Part shown: one piece after another, positions 1 to 13,100 of the stretch
How positions within the stretch are numbered: the stretch's first letter is position 1
How the letters are laid out: each line of letters begins with the position of its first letter
DNA from: Ricinus communis
Lineage: Eukaryota > Streptophyta > Magnoliopsida > Malpighiales > Euphorbiaceae
DNA: 64,000 bases
Assembly (NCBI RefSeq): GCF_019578655.1
Contig: NC_063257.1
Coordinates: 1,488,001-1,552,000, forward strand
Reading direction: 5' to 3'
Translations under genes and position numbers: made by a program
Notes under the pieces: model-generated
The model's input: only the letters and a program-made list of their open reading frames with translations
Databases searched by the model: none
Told to the model about the DNA's origin: nothing

Positions 1-310
1 GATAGGACGGTGAGCTGATAGAACAAAAAAAAAACCTTTAGGCTTTGGGTCTGGTCAACACCTGTACAGTCGCGCATCTGAGGCACTTTGCCGCATGGAT
101 TTTTAATAGTCTATAAAGACACGATTTTTCAATACCTATTTAAATTCTAGTTATAAAAAAAAAAACTCCAGTCAAATATTGATGGCAGGCAGATATAATA
201 TTAATTTTTATATTTATCAAATCATAATTTCAATAATATGTAATATAACTAATAAATTCGTTAACATATTATTTGTAATTAAATAATAATTTGATCTACA
301 AAGCAACATA

Positions 311-352
<42 letters not shown>

Positions 353-485
353 TTTCTAATATAACAATCATAGTCCATGTTAAAAAATTAATGAATTAAC
401 ACGTGATTTTATAAGATATGTCTTAAGTTATATAATTTGTTATTATACATATCAATTTTTGTGTTATTTTTATGTTCTTCAAAAT
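1..485. other. AT-rich intergenic, no gene seen
   Basis: No coding signal is visible here. The stretch is AT-rich and carries a TA microsatellite. It ends at the probable target duplication of the LINE remnant that follows. Confidence 0.6.
315..349. repeat. (TA)n microsatellite
   Basis: About 17 uninterrupted TA units are read directly from the sequence. Similar but shorter TA tracts occur near 11470, 17260, 39497 and 39948. Confidence 0.95.
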
Positions 486-1165
486 AAAAGTTTTTGTTTC
501 ATTTTGGTGGGAATCAAAACCTGATGGGAAAAGCTAGAATCAAATAGGCTTCATGGGAAAGGTTTTGTATGAGAAAAGAAGCCGGTGGCCTTGGATTTTA
601 TCATCTCCATGCTTTCAACCATATAATGCTTGGTAAGCAAGCTTGGAATTTAATTTCCAACCCAAGTAGTTTGGTAAGTAAAATTCTTAAGATTTAAATA
701 TATTTCATGTAGGGATTTTTTTAGAGCTCAGTTAGGGTCTAACCCGAGTTTCATTTGGAAAAGTATTTGGAGTTCTCAGGCTATTCTTAGTAAGGGCTGT
801 AGATGGAAGGTTTAGAGATGGGACTAGTATCAAGTTTTGGAGTGATTCATGGCTCCGTAATGATGTATGCTTTAAAGTTAGGTCTAGAGTTGTGGAGGGG
901 TTGGAATCAATTCAGGTCTGTGATCTCTGGGTCCTTGGAACTCAAAATTGGGATGTGGAGCTATTGTCTGAGTTATTTTATTCAAAGTGATGTGCTTTCG
1001 ATGTTTAAAATTCCTCATGACCAGGTTAAGTGTGCAGAATCTATAGTATGACATTACGATAAACGAGGAATGTACACTGTTAAATTAGGTTACTACAAAG
1101 CTAGTGAACTGTTGGGTCTTGAAAATACTTATGTTGCTGAAAGGGACTGGTCTTGCATTTGAAAA

Positions 1166-1474
1166 TTGATAATTCCCCCAAAAGTCAAATCTTTTATATG
1201 GAAGGCTTGTAAGAATTTTCTACCTGCAAGAGAGCGTCTTTTTTGTCGAGGTATTGATGTTCAAAATGAATATGCTTTCTGTGGTGGTTATGGTGAACAC
1301 TTGTTACACCTATTCCTTGATTGTGAGTTTGCAGTACAGTGTTGGACTAATGTTGGTTTTATAATTGATTATGTTCACTCATATTCTTTTGAGGAATGGT
1401 TTTTTAAAATTGCAGAAGTAAATTTCTGTATGATCCTATGGGCCATCTGGAGACAAAAAGATAATTGGTTTTAG
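1166..1474 (+). pseudogene. LINE zf-RVT domain fragment
   Basis: Encodes the zinc-binding RVT-associated domain of plant L1 ORF2. Visible are the lead-in IIPPKVKSFIWKA, the run LPARERLFCRGI, and Cys/His spacing ending in HLLHLFLDCEFAVQCW. It belongs to the LINE remnant and is not a host gene; an upstream in-frame TGA separates it from the preceding ORF2 segment. Confidence 0.8.
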
Positions 1475-1550
1475 AATAGGAAATTTTGTGGATCCATCTA
1501 ATGTTGCCTCTTCGTGCATGGTCTTTCTAGAGCAATGAAGAGTTGTTAAG

Positions 1551-2093
1551 ATGAAAGTTAATCCAACAATATATTGCAGTATGCTACCATATCTATGTAA
1601 ATGGGATCCCGCCACAAACTCTAGTTATAAGTCTAATACAGATGCAACCGAGTCTGCTGAATCTGAGACGGTGGGGTTTGGCTTGGTCATTCCTGAGTCT
1701 AGACGACAACTAATTCAGTGTAAGTCGAAGATCATGGCGAGTTTGTTTTTTCCTGTTGAAGCTGAAGCTCTCTGCCTCAAGGAAGCCCTTAGCTGGATCT
1801 ATTCTCTGCAGCTGTAAAATATGACAATCGAAGTTGACGCAAAAGTGGTGGTGGACTCTTTCAACAATCCTTCTTTGGATCTTTATGAATTTGGTTCCAT
1901 TTTAGATGTCTGTCGTTCTATTTCTCACTCTCTTATTAATGTATCTGTGAGTTTTGCCAAGAGACAAGCCAACGGGGTGGCTCATGCTTTGGCCAAAGCT
2001 GCCCGGTCCTATGCTAGTCCTAATGTGTGGCATGAGACCCTTGAATTCCTCAGGGATCCCTTGCTTTTTGATGTAATTGTTTCATCTTATTAA
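1551..2093 (+). pseudogene. LINE RNase H domain, one internal stop
   Basis: RNase H-like C-terminal domain of the LINE. Acidic and conserved positions are visible: the early Asp of SNTDATES, the Glu of EAEALCLKEAL, the Asp of IEVDAKVVVDSF, and the terminal NGVAHALAKAAR block. One in-frame TAA at 1815-1817 splits an otherwise continuous frame, so decay is moderate. Plant L1 elements commonly carry such a domain after the RT; a host RNase H-like gene is less likely given the adjoining ORF2 pieces. Confidence 0.8.
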
Positions 2094-2127
2094 TGTCAGT
2101 TTTATTTACTTAAAAAAAAGTTTTGTT

Positions 2128-4931
2128 GGAATTTTATAAATTAAAAACATTTATGATTAAGGGGCATTAAATAATATAAACGATAAGTATAAATTTTATT
2201 TTTTCATATAAAGCGTTTTAAAATAATAATATTGATAATTATTTATCGATTTAGTAGATAAATGGAATACATACATAAAAAATTAAAAAATAATGACTCC
2301 TGAAATTTTAATTTTTTTAATACAAGAATAATAATTTAAAGTGAATTAACAAAAGAATTCTCTAATTAGTAGAAAGCAAAATGGTTAAAACTTCAAAATT
2401 AGTGCAAACTAGTCATTTACATTGCATGGCTATTATTATTGCTTCAATTATAAAATTAATTTGTTAGATACAATTTAATAGATTTTTAATATTTAAGATT
2501 AATTTATAATATTTTTAAAAAATAATAAAAAATTAACTATTTTTAAATGTCCTTAATTTCTTTTTAAACTTCTAAAATCATATTAATATAATAATATAAA
2601 AATATTTTTAATTAATTCTAATATTATATAGATTAATACTATCAATATAATTAATATTATTATCTTTTAAAATTAGAAATTATTATATAATTAAAAATAT
2701 TAATTTATTAGTGATATAATATTTAAAAATATTATTTTCTATAATTATAATTATTATTTAATTAAAAATAATTTATTTGTTAATATAATATTAAAATATA
2801 ATTAATATGATATGTTTTAAAATAATTGTTATCCAATTATAAAATTAATTATTATCTAATTAAAAATTAATTTATTATTAAATTTTTTTTAAAATTGGGA
2901 TCAGTATTGAATTAGAAATGTAACTTATTTATTAATAAATTAATTATAAAATTATAAAATTAAATATAAATTTAAATTTCATATGTTAAAATAAGTACAC
3001 GTATTAAAATAAAAACTATATATATCAATAATTAAGTATATATATTTAAAAAATTTATGTTTTAAAAATTAATGTATAAGTAGATTTACAAGATTAATTA
3101 ACGAGCATTTACCACAGCACTTGATGAATTATGTCAGTCTTATCAACCAACGATACACTTTTTGATTGGTAATGGTAAGGCTCCTTTTCTTTCTTTTAAT
3201 GTACTAAATCAACGACTATGGTACAGGCCATTCATTCGTCTAGAGTGGGATTTTTCGAAAGTCCGCAAAATCAAAAACGTGGAAAGCTCGACATTACTTA
3301 GGTAGCCCAATTAGCAGGATGGTATCATATATGAAGTTTTATTGGTCCAGTGCTTGCGTATGGATGCACATTGCCCTCATACTCTCCAAGCCCACTTGAT
3401 AAATTCATACAGGCCTTACTCTAACAAAGAGTTCTCTCTTTCTCTCTGCCGATTTAAAATTATTGTGGAGCACTCTTAATTTAGAGAATTATATATTCTT
3501 TAAATTTAAAAAGAAAAAATCAGATTTTCATAAAGCACTTATAGAAATAATAATAAAAAGATTAAAAGTTAAAAATTAAAACAATGGTTGCTGAAAACAA
3601 TGTCAAATTGGCCTGTCTGAAGTGTATCTCTGCTACTACCCGGGAGAGACAATGTCCAAAACCTGCAACACTGTATGAAGTGTATCTCCATCTACTACTA
3701 CTCCCTATGTGAACTGTATCTCTACTACTACTACTACCACTCCCTGGATACATTGTCTAAAACCTGCAACACCACCATTTTCTAAATGTATTTCACTGCT
3801 AATAAGTCTGCTGAACCGAGAGGTTGAGTCACAAATATAAGAGATTAAGTGAGCCCATCAAGCCACATGTCTCACCATCACGGCAAGTTTAGAAAAGACA
3901 CGATTTAGAAGATCCCGGGTCACTACAAACCCAACTTGTTAACAAAATAAATTGCTAAAAGATAGGCAGCAACAGTACCACTGACCAAAGCAGAAGATAT
4001 AACAATAAAGTAGCCAATGGGAAAGGGAAAAAAAATGAACTCATAGGGTAAAAGATTCTTAAAACCCTACTCTTATTTCATATATAAAAGAATATAATGA
4101 TAGAAAGCCTTGTCTCGATTAAGAAATTCTAAAATCTATTTTAAAATCATAGATTTAAAATTCATATATTTTAAAATTTATGAATTTCTTTTAAAAAATT
4201 ATTTGAATTAAATATAAAATTCATAGAATTTTATTTTATTCAAGTCTAAAAATAATTTTAAAATAACACAAATTTATTAAAAATAATACTAAAATAAAAA
4301 AATAGTATAACAATCTATCTTTCTTTTAAAATAATAAATTTTAAAATTTCCTCTAAATGAAAATTATGAAATCCTGAAAAAGATAAGAATTTTTTTAAAA
4401 TATATCAATTAAACACTGTCTTTTCCCTTCATCTCTTAAGGGTTGTTTTCTTATAGGATGGAAAGCATGGAGACATCCAGGGCTGGAATTATGAGTAGCA
4501 AGAAACTGAAATCAAACAAGATGTGGAGCGGAAGCAATGGAAGGAATAAAAGAATTTTATTAGCATCGTGGAGCTCACCAGTCCGAAGTGACCGTCTCAA
4601 ATTCCAGATACAAAACTCAAAACACGTTTAACAACCCTCAATCAATCATATCACACAAAATAATATTTCAACAACCACACAACTAATATAGAAAAGTTCG
4701 AGAAAAAAAAATAAGAATAATAATATAAACCTTCTTTGGGTACTATTAATATACAAAGAAATCCTTATACTGTTCTATATATCTCCTTCCTCACCTCACC
4801 AAACTCTTGATGTCAAGCATGGGACTAAAATGCCACCTTGGCGAAAAAAAATATGGTCAACACAAACCTCCAAGTTTTGCCTTGCTGGTTAAACTACCAC
4901 CTTCTGCACATGATCGAATTTCGAATACTCT
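2128..4931. other. AT-rich intergenic and IQD32 3' flank
   Basis: Very AT-rich from about 2130 to 3100 with no coding signal. Around 3600-3775 there are short imperfect repeats (two copies of a phrase ending AAAACCTGCAACAC). A MITE-like repeat lies at about 4125-4425. Sequence close to 4932 is probably the 3' untranslated region of the minus-strand IQD32-like gene. Confidence 0.5.
4125..4425 (-). repeat. AT-rich MITE-like repeat, copy A
   Basis: Read on the minus strand, this stretch aligns by eye with 23700-24070 on the plus strand. Shared landmarks are the segment around GATTGTTATACT and a long block of TTTAATAAATTT followed by TTTTAAAATTATTTTTA. Two inverted-orientation copies of an AT-rich, non-coding unit of about 300 bp suggest a miniature DNA transposon family, but the termini of this copy are poorly defined. 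Confidence 0.45.
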
Positions 4932-7900
4932 TCACCTCTGCCATTTTTTCTCTGGAACAAGGAGATTTCAAGCACTTCAGTTTCCAAGTAAAAATTGACA
5001 TGAGATTTCCTTTTTACCTAACAGCTAAAGACTTAAACCTGAATGCGAGAGGCGGTTTAGGCCTAAATACATCCACAAAGTATGGAACGAGAAGTAGAGT
5101 TTCATCCTAAAATCCAAAAAAACAATAAAAATTGCCCTACCAGAAATATGTTGTCATTATCTACTTTTCTTGAGCAAAAAAGAAAAGGAGAAAACGTAAC
5201 AACATTGTCGGCAGCAACAGTTAAACACAGTTTCTAACACGAGAACCATCGGAACGATCCATCATTTTAAATAACAAAGACATCCGGTATAAGCTTATAA
5301 ATTCTAACATCCAATGACATCATCAAATGGATCATGCAAGATCTGAAAGTAAATTAATGATGTCTTGAATTAGGAAAAAAACATACTGAAAAACTTAAGC
5401 TTAGGCAAATATATAGCCAAGGCTAATAAAATGAGTAAAGGAAATTTAGAAAATACCATGAATAACCTGGCTGCCATTTCCCTTTGTACCCTGCTGTGCT
5501 TGAGACATTGAGCGTTGGATGCGCGGAGATCCCTGCCTTCCATTTGCACCAGGTAAGGAATGTCTCTTCTTGATGTAATCTCTGTCCTGAACATCTGGGC
5601 TTGATCTTGGTGAACTATTTGCTTGGATCTTGGCTCTTGCTGATTCCGTAGCTTGCATAAAATGAGGGACCGAATTGCTACTGCTACTATCCCTGGGTCC
5701 TTCATCAGTCTGCTCAGGTCTTATTGAACCAAAAGAATTACGCCTCTTCCCATTCTTTTGATCTTTAGGTAATTGTTCCATGCTACTTCTTGCACCAGAA
5801 TCAATATTTGAGTTTGAAGGAGATCTCTTACCAGCTGAAAGAGACTTGCGTTTTTGGCTGGAAGCACTCTTGTCAGTTTTGGTCTTCTTTGCTTTCACAG
5901 ATAGTTGACTAGAAGGTGTTCCTTGGGATTCTGGAATGGTTATATGGCTTCTTGGGGAAGCTTCTGGCGATGTTCTATATGCCGGACCGCTTGTCTCTGA
6001 ATGCAGTTCTACTTGGACATCAGGAGCACTTCTCTCTGGCTTCAAGTCTATGTTTGGGGAGTCTGCAGCTACAATTGAATTGACAGATACACTTCTCACA
6101 TTGTCAAGTTTTTCAGGCTTGATTACTACAGAATCAGACAAATCTGACAGTGAATCTGTAGGCTCAATCTTGGATTCAACATTATCCTTTTTAATGTCAA
6201 GATTGCAGGTTTCTTTCTCTGTGGATCTTGCTTCGTGCTCATTATATGCAGCTCCAACTTCAGATCTATCAGGCGAGTCAAGAGTGGAAGTAACAGAAAG
6301 TTCAGTACCACATTCAGAACCACCATATTGAACCCTCAAATTATTCGGAACTGAGTCTTCAACCATGTTGACCTCAATTGTACTCATTGCAGTATTTTCC
6401 CCAGATGAAACTGTGTCCATGTTCAACTCAACCCCACTATCTTGATAAGATGAACTGAGTGATTTATTTGAATTCATTGTCACACTTAGCTCCTCAAATT
6501 TGGAATGGGCAGCAACAAATGCAGGATTACTAGCTTTTCTTGATCCATATACAAACTTCTTACCTTCAGTCTCCAATTGTTCAGAGGCATACCTTTTCAT
6601 AGAGCGCTTGGGTTGATCAGTTTGTTCAACTTCAGTTTCAGCCTTATGAGAAAGAGCATTGAGTTGCATTTGAGAATTTACATCAGATTGCATAGTTTGG
6701 CTTGGAAGAGTATTTATGTCTGACGACGGCTCTAATTTGACATGCATATGAGAATTTATATCAGATTGCATACTTTGACTTGGAAGAGAATTTATGTCTA
6801 CTAAGGCCTCTTTTGCATCAGATTTACTGATCTTCTCGAACTGGGGTAGCTCCGAAGCACCTCCTACTAAAGAAGAGGTTGGATGACTCTCTTGAAACTC
6901 AAAGTCATCTGCATCATTAGTCATCGGATTCTGTTTGGCTTCAGAGGGCAGAACAATTTCCTCCAAATTGGACTTTGAATCTCCCAACTCAAGAGAGCCT
7001 TCACATGGAACTACAGTTTCCAGTAAAGAGGCCAGATGCGCTTTTCTCTCACTTTCCAGTTGCTCATTTGTCGATCCGGGTTGTGGTGTTGGTTCTGCTG
7101 ATGAAACAGACATCCATCTCTCTAACCAGCTCCAAGCAGAATTTGGTTTCGAAGGATCACACTTGATGTGTATAGGCCTCGCTTTTGGTGTCGATTCCAT
7201 TAGCTTTAGTAGTAAACAAACATCATTATGTTTGGGACAAAACAAAAGCGATTTATGCAGTCTACAAATTCATCAGAATTCAGAGACAAACCAAATGACA
7301 TTGATTTACCATACCTGACGAGCAAACTTATTGCTAAGTAGCTTCTCCATTGATTTATATGTTACATTTGGTCTGGAAATTGAGGTCCCCTCCCCCTGAA
7401 ACACAAAGATTATCAATGAAAACCGTCTATGAATTACAGAACAGCAATTACGGTCCAGAAAGAGCAGAGAGTTATTCTTTTTCTTTCTTTGTTATAGACG
7501 ATGTATCCTATTTTCTTTCAGAAAAAAAAAAGAAAGAAAAAGAAGAAAGAAATAAGGAAAATACAACATAGAAAGTCAACAAGGCAGAGCAAGAACAAAT
7601 AATCTCAGATCAAAAGAAATTCCCTAAGGTCCACTTAACTTGTAACCTCAAGCCCTAACATATATTTAACAAAGTATTTGCATTTGAAAGGTTCATCTTG
7701 TTCAATTCCATTCAAAAGATGCCTTTTTGACCAGCAGAAATATAGCAAATTGCCACTTGTTCTCAGTTTCATGTACTTTCCATATGCTTGTCAGGCTGAT
7801 TAATTTTTCTGCAGTTGATGGTAAGCAGAAGGTGAATACATTATATGATCCTGAAAAATGTGCCCCCATTTTTCACATGGTACCTGAGCACAATGACCTA

Positions 7901-10146
7901 AAAAGAGATAGCACCTCGCTTCACACATTTCCTTCTTTTGCATAAGTAGCACATAAGCATAAACATGCCTTCTAATATCCTGGGGATATAATCTGCATGC
8001 AGTAAGCAAGGGGTCCAAACCCTGAATTAACACTGCTCATTCCTGGAGAACTCATGCCTCACCTTCAGTCACCTCAGCCTATGATTGTCACTTAAGATTA
8101 TGAGGCAGCAATTCTTCTTATCGCTTTTACCTAAAACATGCATAATTGCTACTTAAAAATTCTCTCTAACGCCCTAAAGTCTCTTTTATCAGCTAAAGGT
8201 GACAAGAGATTGGCAGCACACACCCATCTTTCAACCATTATGAGCCACAATAGTCAAGCAGAAAGAAGATTCAAGTGGCAGAAACCATTTAGTCAAAACA
8301 TCTTAATTTAGTTTAGTGGCAATACCAAGGTCTCTGAAATAGCCTTCTCATGCTTTCCATCTATATTGATTTCTGTAGATGAGCCCTCTTGCAACAAACG
8401 AGAACGGCGAGCACGAACAAGTGCTTGCATTTTGACAATGGCTTGTACACATCTTAGAGTACCAACAGCATGCTGTCGGACCAAATGTCCGCGCACAGCA
8501 GCTTGCAGTTTAATCAGATTTTTCAGCTTGACCAGCTTTTTCCGGGCCTAAAAATAAATTTTGATGAAACCTAAGGTTAGAGTGCTACAACCCAAAAAGT
8601 GAGAATAACATTTCAGGAAGAAGAAAGAAAAATACCAAAAACTGTCTGACAGCAGTTTGTATAACAATAACAACAGATTCTTCAAGGTGGGCATGAGCTT
8701 CACTTTCATCCTTGGTGACAACAATAGTCTCAGACACTTTTGAGTCTGCAATCGGCAACTGTGGCTTCTCATCAGTACACTGTATCACAGAGATTTTCTC
8801 TGGAACATTAGAGGAATCTGGTGATTGGAAGGTAAGAGTGGCAGATTCAGAGCTCTCCTTATTGGCCGAATAAGGGGCTTCTGCAATGATAGTATTGCTT
8901 AGAACTCGATGACGGGCAGATCTCTTCCGGAAACTCCATCCGCGTTTGTCACTTGAACTCTTGTTCTGAAACAAAATTCAACTAAAATCATCTAAAAGAC
9001 AATGCAAAAGCAAAAGTTCAATCACCTTTAGCCCAACTCTGGTTTCACGCCCTAAGCTAGATAAAATAAGACCTCTTTGGACTCCAAATTTTCAACACAA
9101 TTCTGAAGGGATTGCCTAATAATCTCATAGGCATAGAAGCTAAAACATAGTTCACAATGAAATGGAAGTGCACACTTCCCCAAACAAAATAGTTACATAA
9201 GCACTTGAACATATTCTGAATAATGGTAAATGCTAGCAATAGCTACAGTTTTAAACCAGTGACCCCATTAACTTATGTGATTCAAGCTGGAAATATTTTA
9301 GCAAATTTTTAGCAAGGGACCCACTTGCCACATCTGGACCAATGGCAGCATAGCTCTGGAAATTGCAACTATTACTCCCCACTGACCGATGACTAGCAAC
9401 AGTCTCTTTAATCAATCATCCAAAAAATCTCAATTCTCACACAGATGATATAATCCCAACGTGAATATTGAGCTTGACACTGCTAATTCCATCCATGAAT
9501 CTCAATGCACAATACTTGTGCAATGGCATCAATTATCTGCGGATCTTGGCAATATGCTGCTTCAAGCTCGCTTCAGCATAAAACACAGCACGACCCTGCA
9601 TTGTGCATGCTAATCTAGAAAACTAGACTAGAAATAATATCTTTTAATTAAGATTAATGAAACCAAAATACATTTCAAACGTCAAATAGATCTAATGCTT
9701 AAAACATACCCTTCCACTGACTTATTCACTGATCAGCTTTACTAATCAATAACTAATTACACATTAATCAGATCTGAAGGCGATTTGTTAATAAGACATA
9801 TAAGATTAAACAGTACAGTGTAATCTCAGATCCCAATAATTTCCATTTCTAGCATTATCCCAGTTCCCGTTGTGGAAAAATAGTTACCAATTATAACAAC
9901 AGTGTAACTAACAAATTCTTCAAATTCAAACAAACCAACTCAAAAACTCAACAGTCCAGCTCGCAAAATCGAAAAATACGAATATGCAGCAGAGCATTGA
10001 GACAGCAAATTAAAAAATTCGAGAAACAACAACATTGTTGACTTCTCAGATTTAGATACCTCAGGAGCCAGAAGATCATCATCGTCTTTATCAGCTGAAT
10101 CACCAGCGCATGTTATTATTTTGAAACAAGAAGTGGATCTTCCCAT
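4932..10146 (-). CDS. IQD32: IQ-domain (IQD32-like) calmodulin-binding protein
   Basis: Predicted scaffold protein of the plant IQD family, which binds calmodulin and associates with microtubules and membranes. Six coding exons on the minus strand join in frame: 10060-10146, 8636-8965, 8326-8547, 7315-7395, 5457-7203 and 4932-4951 (828 codons plus stop). All introns are GT-AG. The start MGRSTSCFK and the following NKSS-DKRGWSFRKRS are typical of IQD31/32. Calmodulin-binding IQ motifs span roughly residues 128-190: VIQTAVRQFL, LIKLQAAVRGHL, VQAIVKMQALVRARR. Next come a STPKARPIHIKCDPSKP block and SAWSWLERWMSV. A long acidic, Ser-rich middle leads to a C-terminal DUF4005-like region with KKRHSLPG, SPRIQRS and SQAQQGTK. 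The final exon encodes only the end of the last codons (…EKKWQR), matching the family ending RKWQR. The length is close to that of Arabidopsis IQD32, and no damage is seen. Confidence 0.92.
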
Positions 10147-13100
10147 GTTCTTATCCGTTTCCTCTCTTACTCACTACACACCTCCACTCCAGGCTTCACT
10201 TCCTCACTCTCTCCCTCTCTCCACTTTCTGTCCCAGACAACGCACCTATATTGTTGTGTGTCGTTGGAAATTGCAACAAACAGCACCGGACCTCAATACT
10301 TTCCTTATATCTACTTAACTCTGTTTTTCAATTCCGCCATTTTAACATGGCTTCACTTTTATCCGTATCCGTTTCCTTCTCTCTCCCCGCCCTTTGTCCG
10401 TTAAAAAGGCTGCTAGTGCTCCTAAACCTTTTTCCTTTACTTTTTCCATTTTATTATTGTCATTTTTCTCAAATGGTAAATAAATAATTATTTGTTAATT
10501 CCTTGTAGTTTCTTACATTGAATTATAATTGCCGTCTTATTTACTACATTATGCTCATTTTAGCTCTCTGTTTTCTTCTTCCCATTCTGTCTCATTTGAA
10601 TACTTATACCAATTATTTGTTGACTTTTGTTGCTTTAATTAATTTATATATTTGTCTTGTCCAGATTCATTGATCACTAATAAGTTTTCATTTTCTTTCT
10701 TTTTATGAATTTAATTTTTATTTTAATCAGAAAAAATTATTTCAAGTAATTAACATGAAAAATTAATTAATATCTCATTGTTCCGCTAAAATAATATAAA
10801 AAGTATAATTTACCATTAAAATATCATTAATTTTTCTAAAATAAATTATTATATGATCATTATTGGACATTCTATTTTTTAAATTTCTGAATCTTTAGAA
10901 ATATGAATTATGAAAATTTTATTATGTATCCAAAATAATTTATAAAATTTATGATAACTTAATTATAAATTTTAAAGTAATTAGACTTAATGCTATTTAT
11001 AAAACTCAACAAAACATATGTGGTTTTATTTTTATTAATTCATTGAAATATATATTTCTAACAACTAAAAAAGTATATCATATGGCTAATCTTCTTGCCA
11101 ATCTATACATTGGAGCTTTACTGTATAAACGAACAGCAACGCCATTTGTTCATATGAAATGAAACGGCAAAAATTAAATGACCCAACTATGTCTTCATAC
11201 AAAACAGCAATCACAGATTAAACGACCCAACTATGTCTTAATACAAAACAGCAATGACAAAGTTAAGTATATATATCTTTGTCCAAATATATATTTATGT
11301 TCATGAATTTGTATCGATGTAAATTTTTAATTTAATTTAATAGATATTTAAATTTTATTTTTTAATGTTTAAATATTTTTAACTTTTAATTTAATTTAAT
11401 ATACATATAAATTTTATTTTATGATAATATTTAAATATTTTTATACAATACATATGGACGTATTGAATAATATATATATATATATATATATCAAAAAGTA
11501 TTAAAAAATTATAAAATAATAAATTTAAATACTTATTAAGTTAAATTAAGAGTTAAAATGATAAATTAATTAAATGGCTAAAATTTAACAATATAAATAT
11601 GCATCAAACCTATACCTTTTCAAGAAAAGTATTATATATACTCGCCCTCTTATGTTGTGTCTAAATTTATGAAACTAACAATAATTTTATTGAAAATTTG
11701 ATTATACCGAGTCAAGTATTATGATTTTTAGTTTTTACTTTAATATATTTATCTGAGTTTGAATTATAATCGAATTTGAAATTATATTTAAAATTTTAAG
11801 TAATTAATTACACAATTAAAATATCTAATTTTTATAATGTACTATACTTGTAGGTATATTTAAGCTCATAAAAAATATTAACAAACTAAATACTAAATTT
11901 ACTTAATAATTATTTATTTACTAAATCAGGTTTTTTAAGCAATATGAGTTTTATTTATATAAAAAAATAATATAAAGTTTACAACACTAAAATTGATTGA
12001 AAAATATATACATAATATTGGGTATAAGAATCCATAAATGAATGTCTTTTTGAGACATCCAATAAAATTCGAATGATAAAAAAGATAATTATAATAGTAT
12101 ATATTACTAATAATAGTAATATCCGAGTTATAAGTATAATGAATGTAAAGATAAAATTAAACTTTCGTCCTTACATTTATAAATGAGGTCAATTAGCGAA
12201 GAAAAAAATCTAAATACAAGTCGAGATAGAAGGATGATTAAAGTTTGATACAGCTGATAGTTGTTTCTCACGGAACAGCTATATTAAAATATTTGGTAAA
12301 AACTTAAAAAATAGTAGCTGATAGATGATTTAGTTATAATTAGTTGTTGATTGTATTGTTTTAGAATTTTTTTATCAGCTGATAGCTAATTTGATTTTTA
12401 TTTATTTATTTAGATATATTATCCTTATTAAACTTTATTAATAGTAATTTATTTTAAATTGGTCTCATATAATTAAATTTTATATTTTAAAATAAATATT
12501 ATTATTTTAAACCTTTAATAGTTAAATGATTATAATATTTAAAATTAAGATTTTTTATTAATAGAATTTAAATTTAAATTTTTAATTTTAAAATAATTTT
12601 TATAAATATTTTTAGTAGTAAATATAATTAAATTAAAAAAATTAATAATAATATTTTGAGTTATTATAAATTATTTTTACTAATTCATATTATTAAATAA
12701 TAATATAATATTTAATAATAAATTATACTTTCAATAGATCTTAAATAAATTTTAGTAAAGGATTTAATTTCTCACCTATCACCACCAAATACCACCTGCT
12801 TTTTTGCTGAACCACCCGGTTCTAAGTTGATTTGACGCTCCTGCCGATATAGTTATTAGTTTCATGTGAGTGATTTACAACGACGACGTAGAATATTATT
12901 CACTGACGTAAAATAATATGCCTTTATCTTAAACAAATAATTATAATACCAAAACCGGTGACCAAAGTCATTGACATCTGTTTTGTCTGATATGCTACGT
13001 GGCGACACGTGTAAGAACATGGGTGGCCCACACCACTCTGTTTATAGGATGATCATCTGCCTGCAAAAGCAAACGGCATGCCATCTTTAGCTGTGCAAAG

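Larger units (their letters stand above)
486..2127 (+). mobile_element. 5'-truncated L1-type LINE remnant
   Basis: Degenerate non-LTR retrotransposon on the plus strand. Translation in shifting frames gives the C-terminal half of a plant L1 ORF2. Around 555-690 is the post-RT segment with the motif RKEAGGLGF followed by LHAFN and LGKQAW. Around 790-1060 is a W/D-rich linker, at 1166-1370 a zinc-binding RVT region, and at 1600-2093 an RNase H domain. An A-rich tail follows at 2112-2119. The short sequence AAAAGTTTTTGTT at 486-498 is nearly repeated after the tail at 2116-2127, which fits a target-site duplication. Endonuclease and most of RT are missing, as expected from 5' truncation. Frameshifts and stops make it inactive. 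Confidence 0.85.

Noticed and set aside
5936..6331. 131-codon plus-strand frame across IQD32 exon 5
   Set aside because: Antisense shadow of the real minus-strand coding exon.
12240..12830. Possible hAT-like element with repeated CAGCTGATAG motifs
   Set aside because: No terminal inverted repeats or target duplication could be matched, so no mobile-element call was made.
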